Under the pieces are notes generated by a model that searched no databases, was not told where the DNA came from, and was given only the letters and a program-made list of their open reading frames with translations. The position numbers were made by a program, and so were the translations under genes. Positions 30,554 to 35,269 of a stretch of DNA of 35,269 nt are shown here, piece after piece. This stretch comes from Akkermansia muciniphila. GTDB taxonomy: Bacteria; Verrucomicrobiota; Verrucomicrobiia; Verrucomicrobiales; Verrucomicrobiaceae. The DNA is taken from positions 1 through 35,269 of the forward strand of contig CAMCWM010000038.1 in assembly GCA_945882215.1 (NCBI GenBank), written 5' to 3'. Positions within the stretch are counted from its first letter, which is position 1. Each line of letters begins with the position of its first letter.

Positions 30554-32032
30554 TCACGCTTTCTTCTTCAACTGCGGGAAGAGCACCACATCACGGATGC
30601 CTTCCGCGCCCGTGAGCATCATGATCAGGCGGTCGATGCCGATGCCGATGCCGCCAGCGGGTGGCATGCCGTGTTCGAGGGCGAGGATGAACTCCTCGTC
30701 GATCTTCTGTGTTTCCTCGCCGGCCTGATGCTCCAGGCGCTCGCGCTGGACGATGGGGTCGTTCAGCTCGGAGTAACCGGGGCTGATTTCCTGGCCGTTG
30801 ATGATGAGTTCGTACACATCGACGATGGAATCGTCCTGTGCGTTCTGCTTCGCCAGCGGCACGAGTTCCTTCGGGCAATGCGTGACATAAAGCGGATCGA
30901 ACTGAGGAGCCTCGACCAGACGCTCAAACACATGCTGCGTAACCTCGTAATCCTCGAAGTTTGGTCCAATCTCGACGCCCAACTCCTTCGCCCGCGCCTT
31001 GCGCTGCTCCGGCGTGTATTCATACCACTTCGGATCAACGCCCTTCAGCAGATCCGTGTAGCGAACGCGCTTCCATGGCCGCTCGAGATTGATCGTGCGC
31101 GTCACATTGCCTTCTTCGTCCTTGTGCTCGATTTTGAGGCCGCCGCAGAAGGTTTCCGCGAGATGGCAGATCATGCCTTCAACCAGATCGGCCATCTTCT
31201 CGAAGTCCGCATAGGCCCAGTAGGCCTCCAGCATCGTGAATTCCGGGTTGTGGCGACGGCTCATGCCTTCGTTGCGGAAATTGCGGTTCAACTCAAAGAT
31301 CTGCGTGAATCCGGCCACCAGCAGCCGCTTCAAGAACAGCTCCGGCGCGATGCGTAGGAACATCGGCTGGTTCAGCGCATGGAAGAAAGTCTCAAACGGC
31401 TTCGCGGCGGCACCGCCAGGAACGTCCTGCATCATCGGCGTCTCGACTTCGAGGAAACCGCGTTCCTGCATGTAGTTGCGGATCGCCGCGACCATCTTGC
31501 TGCGTGTCACGAAGATCTCGCGGCTGCGGTCATTGGAAATGAGGTCCAGGTAGCGCTGACGATACTTGATCTCCTTGTCCGCGATGCCATGCCACTTGTC
31601 CGGCAGCGGCCGCAGCGCTTTGGACAGCGGCGTGAGCTTCTTGATGTGGATGGACTTCTCCCCGCGCTTTGTGATGAACGTGAAACCCTCCACGCCCACG
31701 AAATCGCCAATGTCCACAAGCTGGATGAACTGCGCATACGCCTCATCGCCCACATCGCCTTTGCTCAAGTAGCACTGCATGCGACCACTGATGTCGCCCA
31801 GGTCAAAAAACGTCGCTTTGCCCATCTCACGGCGGGATAGGATGCGCCCCGCCACGCACACATCGAGTGCTTCCGTGAAATCCGCCTTCAGCGCACCCGG
31901 TTGATGCGTCGTGTCAAACCGGCCGCCAAACGCGTTCACGCCCGCTTTCACCAGTCCGTCGAGCTTTTCGCGGCGGATTTGCAGGAGTTCGGATTCGGAA
32001 TGTTCGGGAGCAGGTGCTGGCGTTGGTTGCAT
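30554..32032 (-). CDS. lysS: Lysyl-tRNA synthetase, class II
   Basis: The cytoplasmic enzyme charges tRNA-Lys with lysine. The 492-aa length is standard. An OB-fold anticodon-binding domain (about 50-170, VAGRILSRREMGKATFFDLGD) precedes the class II catalytic domain. Motif 2 is FRNEGMSRRHNPEFTMLEAYWAY and motif 3 is GGIGIGIDRLIMMLTG. RQRYLDLI, and LEVETPMMQDVPGGAAAKPFET around motif 1, are typical of bacterial LysS. The start at 32032 gives MQPTPAPAPEHSESELLQIRREKL, an N-terminal extension that is usual for the family. No Shine-Dalgarno is seen. It is divergent from the secreted protein at 32163. Confidence 0.97.
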   Translation of the reverse strand: MQPTPAPAPEHSESELLQIRREKLDGLVKAGVNAFGGRFDTTHQPGALKADFTEALDVCVAGRILSRREMGKATFFDLGDISGRMQCYLSKGDVGDEAYAQFIQLVDIGDFVGVEGFTFITKRGEKSIHIKKLTPLSKALRPLPDKWHGIADKEIKYRQRYLDLISNDRSREIFVTRSKMVAAIRNYMQERGFLEVETPMMQDVPGGAAAKPFETFFHALNQPMFLRIAPELFLKRLLVAGFTQIFELNRNFRNEGMSRRHNPEFTMLEAYWAYADFEKMADLVEGMICHLAETFCGGLKIEHKDEEGNVTRTINLERPWKRVRYTDLLKGVDPKWYEYTPEQRKARAKELGVEIGPNFEDYEVTQHVFERLVEAPQFDPLYVTHCPKELVPLAKQNAQDDSIVDVYELIINGQEISPGYSELNDPIVQRERLEHQAGEETQKIDEEFILALEHGMPPAGGIGIGIDRLIMMLTGAEGIRDVVLFPQLKKKA

Positions 32033-32162
32033 GGTCGTGCGGATAAGTGGGCCGTGTCTTTAGCCGCTTCCACGGCCTTTGCCACCGCAAACGTTGCCAC
32101 GCGGGGTCCGGTGTCGCGTTGGGATTTGCCAGACACGGCCATGGATGCCAGTATCGGCCCGC

Positions 32163-33008
32163 ATGCGGCTGCTCCCCACACTTTTTCTCCTCATCTGGCT
32201 TTTCACCGGCCTCTCACAAGGTCAGCAGAAGGAATGGCCAGAGGTGCAGAAATTCGCCGCAGAGCTCAAGGACGTGATCTGGGATCTTCAGGGAACAAAC
32301 TCCCTCAAGCATCTGCGCTTCGATGGCGAAAACTTCCACGCCGTCACGCAGGCGGGCCAGTCGAGAAGCCAGTACAAGGAGCATGCCTTCGTGGATGTCG
32401 GCGTGTTCCAACTCGTCTTCAGCGAATCGCGATCCGCCTGGTACTTCGTCAGCGATGATCTCAAGCTCATCACGCCGGTGAATGTGAGCGGCGAGATCGA
32501 GTTCAAGGTGGAGGCCGGCACGGCGGTCAAACCGGTGAAAAACTTCCCGCAGGACATTCAGAACGTCGTCTGGGTCGGCGGACCTGAGAAAACGCCGATC
32601 AAGCTGCGCTGGAACGGCACGGAGTTCGAAGTCGGTGTGAAGACCCAGGCCTGGGAAGTGCAGAAGGTGCGGCCCATCATCGCCAACCGGCGCGCGTTTG
32701 AGTTCGTGCATGAAGGAGATCCGATCTGGATCGCCTTTTCCGCCGATGGTGCGGAGGCTTGGTGGTTGAACATCACGGACGTCTTCGGCGGCCATGCGCG
32801 CTCCAATCCCGGCACGGCCGCGCTGGACGCCAAAACAACCGGTCTCACGCCCCAACAAAACGACGTGGCCAATCATGCCGAAGACCTGCTCAAGGCGGGC
32901 GACTCCATGCGCGCGGCCACCTTGCTGCGTGAGCTGGAACGCAAGAATGCCGCGAAGCCGGAAGCGCTCCGGCATGTCCAGGAACGCTTCAAGCAATTGA
33001 AGCCCTGA
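32163..33008 (+). CDS. Secreted protein of unknown function with an internally duplicated domain
   Basis: From ATG 32163 the protein is 281 aa, starting MRLLPTLFLLIWLFTGLSQGQ (signal peptide). Two similar blocks follow. The first (about 35-125) has KDVIWDLQGTNSLKHLRFDGENFHAV and ends near SEIEF-like strands. The second (about 135-225) has QNVVWVGGPEKTPIKLRWNGTEFEVG, followed by FEFVHEGDPIWIAFSADGAEAWWLNI. Shared features are V-[IV]-W, a central L-[KR]-[FW]-[DN]-G-x-[NE]-F, and an aromatic-rich closing strand. The C-terminal about 50 residues are helical (NDVANHAEDLLKAGDSMRAATLLRELERK). I know no named family. The longer frame from 32079 lacks a signal peptide. A 115-bp repeat element follows the stop. 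Confidence 0.78.
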   Translation: MRLLPTLFLLIWLFTGLSQGQQKEWPEVQKFAAELKDVIWDLQGTNSLKHLRFDGENFHAVTQAGQSRSQYKEHAFVDVGVFQLVFSESRSAWYFVSDDLKLITPVNVSGEIEFKVEAGTAVKPVKNFPQDIQNVVWVGGPEKTPIKLRWNGTEFEVGVKTQAWEVQKVRPIIANRRAFEFVHEGDPIWIAFSADGAEAWWLNITDVFGGHARSNPGTAALDAKTTGLTPQQNDVANHAEDLLKAGDSMRAATLLRELERKNAAKPEALRHVQERFKQLKP

Positions 33009-33021
33009 GGTGGCTCACCTT

Positions 33022-33136
33022 GGAGCGCGAGTATGGCGAAGCCTACTCGCCACTTGAGTGCGGGCGGTGGCGCGAATGACCGCAGCGTGGTCGAAGACAC
33101 CGCAGGAAAGTCAGGCGAGTTGAAAACTCGCGCTCC
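33022..33136. repeat. Intergenic element with terminal inverted repeats
   Basis: GGAGCGCGAGT at 33022-33032 is repeated inverted and perfectly at 33126-33136. Each end also forms its own hairpin: GCGAGTA with TACTCGC inside the left end, and GCGAGTT with AACTCGC (3-base loop) at the right end. The 115-bp unit lies between convergent stops, 13 bases from one and 2 from the other. Confidence 0.82.
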
Positions 33137-33138
33137 GT

Positions 33139-34053
33139 TCACTTCGCGTCGTAAAACGGAAAGAGCTGCTTGATCTCTCCCGCGCTCGGGCGGCGGCCGT
33201 ACTCGCAGATCTCGAAGGTCTCCGCGTATTTCACCGCCTTGCCCCTCTCCTCGCCATAGAGCTTGATCAGCAGCTCGCGATACTTGTCCGCCTCGCTGCC
33301 TTGACGCGCACCCCAGCGCCGCTTCAGCCACGCACGACGCCCCGCCTCATCACTGGCCGGTGGCACGCTCTTCACATGCTCTTCCGAGCCGTTCGCGCCG
33401 CCTTCGTAGTGCTGGGAGGTCAGCTCGTGGATGCCGTCGAGTTTTTGGTCGAAGGAGTCATCCACGCTCACGGCGATGTCAGGAGTGAAGGGATACGGCT
33501 TCTGGAAACCATCACTCGAATACAGGAAGACCGGATTCTTCTTCAAATGCGGCACATCCGGGCAGATAAACGGCACCGTGACCATGAACGCCGCGTCCTG
33601 GATCAGCACGCCGACATAACGATGGTCAGGATGATAATCCCAAGGCCGATGCGCGATCACGATGTCCGCCTTCCACTCACGAATCACACGCGTGATGAGC
33701 TTGCGGTACTCCAGCGACGGCACCAGCTCACCATCGTGAATATCGAGTACTTGGGAGGTCACACCGAGCTTTTTGGCGCAAGCGGCGGCTTCGGCTGTGC
33801 GGCGCATCGCCAACGGTCCGCCTGCCTCCTTCCAGTGGCCCACATCGCCGTTCGTGACCGACACCAGCTTCACATGATGCCCCAATCGCGCCCACTTCAC
33901 CGCCGTGCCGGCCGTTTTGTACTCCGCGTCATCAGGATGCGCGCCGAAAACGATGATGCGCAGCTTGCCGTCGCCTTTTTCCTCGGCGTGCAGTGAGAAA
34001 GAGGTGAGCGAGACAGCAAGAACGGCAAGGAGAGTGGAGAGTCGGTGAATCAT
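33139..34053 (-). CDS. Exported PIG-L (LmbE-like) deacetylase
   Basis: PIG-L family enzymes are Zn-dependent N-deacetylases of GlcNAc-containing glycolipids, mycothiol and bacillithiol precursors, or free amino sugars. The 304-aa protein has a signal peptide (MIHRLSTLLAVLAVSLTSFSLHA). The metal motifs are AHPDDAE (38-44) and HPDH (141-144), preceded by HRPWDYHPDHRYVG. VTNGDVGHW and RRTAEAAACAKKLGV are also family-like. Because it is exported, it probably acts on extracellular amino-sugar polymers or their fragments rather than thiol synthesis (inference). It lies 41 bases downstream of the MFS gene on the same strand, so they may form a uptake/processing pair. No Shine-Dalgarno is visible. 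Confidence 0.92.
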   Translation of the reverse strand: MIHRLSTLLAVLAVSLTSFSLHAEEKGDGKLRIIVFGAHPDDAEYKTAGTAVKWARLGHHVKLVSVTNGDVGHWKEAGGPLAMRRTAEAAACAKKLGVTSQVLDIHDGELVPSLEYRKLITRVIREWKADIVIAHRPWDYHPDHRYVGVLIQDAAFMVTVPFICPDVPHLKKNPVFLYSSDGFQKPYPFTPDIAVSVDDSFDQKLDGIHELTSQHYEGGANGSEEHVKSVPPASDEAGRRAWLKRRWGARQGSEADKYRELLIKLYGEERGKAVKYAETFEICEYGRRPSAGEIKQLFPFYDAK

Positions 34054-34094
34054 GGCGGCGTGAATTACGCCGCCACGACACAGGCTCTCGCGAA

Positions 34095-35269
34095 TTACTC
34101 CTCCGCCTTCGGCTCCGGCAGCATGAAGCCGATGAGGAAGCTCAGCACCACGATGCCGGTGGCGACAATGCCCGCAGCTTTCGCGACATGCATCGGCAGC
34201 ATCGGCCCGGCCCCGGCGAGCATCGGGGCGACGAGATTCGTCGTAACAAAGGCCATGCTGGTGCCGATCATGCGTCCGCCGACGTTGGTGGCGAAGCTGC
34301 CGCCGGTGCCGCGCAAGTGCATCGGGAACACCTTCGGCAGGTATTCACCGAAGTAGCTGAACTGCGCCACAGTCAGCAGGCCGCAGACGGCGTAGGACCA
34401 GAGGAAGGCGTTTCCGCCCTGCTCGAAGAAGTAGAAATAAGTCAGCGGCAGAATGATGAGCGCTGGAATTTGGAAGACCTTCAGCAGCGCCACGCGGCTG
34501 ATGCCCCAGATCAGCAGCAGCGCCAGCAGGATGCGGCCCACGAGCCCGCCCATCTCCTGATGGAACTGCACCGTGTCCGCCATTTTCTTCACCTCATCAT
34601 TGATGGGCTTCTGCTGCACGAAGTTCTCTTTGATCTTCGCCACGAGCTCTTTGCGGGCCGGATCGGTGGCGGAGAGGGCGTTGAGCTGCTTGTTGAGCTC
34701 CTCACCCTGCTTGCGCAGCGGGGCCAAAGCCTTCGCCTGCTCTTTCAATTCGGGCAAACCCGGTGTCACACGCGCCACCGTGACCTGCAAGGCGCCAAAC
34801 GCGATGCCGTAGGCGCAGGCGGACAGCGCTGCCGTCACCAGGGTCACACGGCGCAGCTCCGGTGCGAACAAGGCGGCGAAACTCGGGCGCTTGAGCAAGC
34901 CAGCGGCCTTCTTGTCCTTCCACACCTGCGATTCAGGCACAAACGGCAGCAGCAGCGCGATGGGGATGGCAGGCAGGATGCCCGTCATCAACAGATAGCG
35001 CCAGGAAGCGGGATCACTGGAGCCGAGACCGGCTGGCAGGCCAATGTGTGGCAGGTCGGTGCCGTATTTGCTGATCCACACGCTCACCACCGTCACCAGC
35101 ACGCCGCCGAGCGAGGCAAAGGCCTGCGTGATGCCCAGCCACTTCTCCTTCTGCTTCTTGTCCTGAAACACTTCCGCCAGCCAGGTGATCGCCGCCACAA
35201 ACTCCACGCACACACCGATGAAGGTCGTGCTGCGGAAGAAGATGAACATCTCCAGCGAGGTCGCATACG
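34095..35269 (-). CDS. MFS transporter, N-terminus beyond right edge, with periplasmic coiled-coil insertion
   Basis: The minus-strand frame is open to the window edge (reading YATSLEMFIFFRSTTF), so the N-terminal helices lie outside. Visible features: a loop EVFQDKKQKEKWLG, alternating hydrophobic helices, and the late segment YLPKVFPMHLRGTGGSFATNVGGRMIGTSMAF, which matches the sugar/metabolite:H+ branch of MFS carriers. Between two helices (34554-34772; residues about 160-232 counted from the Met at 35249) lies a 70-residue charged insertion (ELKEQAKALAPLRKQGEELNKQLNAL...), predicted coiled coil. Standard MFS loops are far shorter there. Substrate unknown; the neighbouring PIG-L deacetylase hints at an amino-sugar or acetylated sugar. 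Confidence 0.88.
   Translation of the reverse strand, partial: YATSLEMFIFFRSTTFIGVCVEFVAAITWLAEVFQDKKQKEKWLGITQAFASLGGVLVTVVSVWISKYGTDLPHIGLPAGLGSSDPASWRYLLMTGILPAIPIALLLPFVPESQVWKDKKAAGLLKRPSFAALFAPELRRVTLVTAALSACAYGIAFGALQVTVARVTPGLPELKEQAKALAPLRKQGEELNKQLNALSATDPARKELVAKIKENFVQQKPINDEVKKMADTVQFHQEMGGLVGRILLALLLIWGISRVALLKVFQIPALIILPLTYFYFFEQGGNAFLWSYAVCGLLTVAQFSYFGEYLPKVFPMHLRGTGGSFATNVGGRMIGTSMAFVTTNLVAPMLAGAGPMLPMHVAKAAGIVATGIVVLSFLIGFMLPEPKAEE

Overview
The window reads as chromosomal DNA from a free-living, Gram-negative, moderately GC-rich member of the Verrucomicrobiota, probably Verrucomicrobiaceae/Prosthecobacter-like. The placement is inferred from gene content: a ThuA / beta-propeller dehydrogenase / HEAT / haem-binding fusion typical of the PVC superphylum, a DUF4838 protein, a periplasmic sulfatase, Tat-exported metallophosphatase and sugar isomerase, LolA (so an outer membrane), and many short structured repeats. 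No 16S or marker search could be run. Nearly all confident start codons lack a Shine-Dalgarno sequence, which also fits some lineages of this group.

Layout. 1-2181 is accessory in character: the edge of an unknown gene, an unrecognised 317-aa protein, a lower-GC gene for a GIY-YIG-fold protein, and an orphan HicB-like antitoxin. 2192-5590 (minus strand) holds glgE (maltosyltransferase of alpha-glucan synthesis), a four-helix-bundle gene enclosed by near-identical inverted repeats, and a Tat-exported TIM-barrel sugar isomerase. 5642-10470 carries an exported esterase and cell-envelope housekeeping genes: fabF (fatty acids), lolA (lipoprotein transport), ispA (isoprenoids) and secG (protein export).

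10582-22714 is a plus-strand block of exported carbohydrate- and phosphoester-related enzymes: a PhoD-like phosphatase, a 1667-aa two-ThuA dehydrogenase/cytochrome fusion, a DUF4838 protein translationally coupled to a small GyrI-like protein, and two tandem sialidase-fold beta-propellers. The last four look co-transcribed and may act together on a complex glycan (inference).

22726-35269 is mixed: a two-helix membrane protein, an FKBP prolyl isomerase, ilvC with a clear promoter and terminator, a sodium:solute symporter, a small exported protein, a phospholipid-methyltransferase-like enzyme, a sulfatase, a PHB-depolymerase-like esterase, lysS, a duplicated-domain secreted protein, a PIG-L deacetylase, and an MFS transporter that runs off the right edge.

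The most unusual signals are repeats rather than genes: the decamer-built inverted repeats around the four-helix-bundle gene (4164-4681), a heptamer repeat that encodes a signal peptide (12651-12678), a pair of REP-like palindromes inside a reading frame (16834-16889), and two roughly 110-bp intergenic elements with terminal inverted repeats (17630-17737 and 33022-33136). I saw no CRISPR array, rRNA, tRNA, prophage or complete transposase. No gene-free stretch exceeds about 205 bases.
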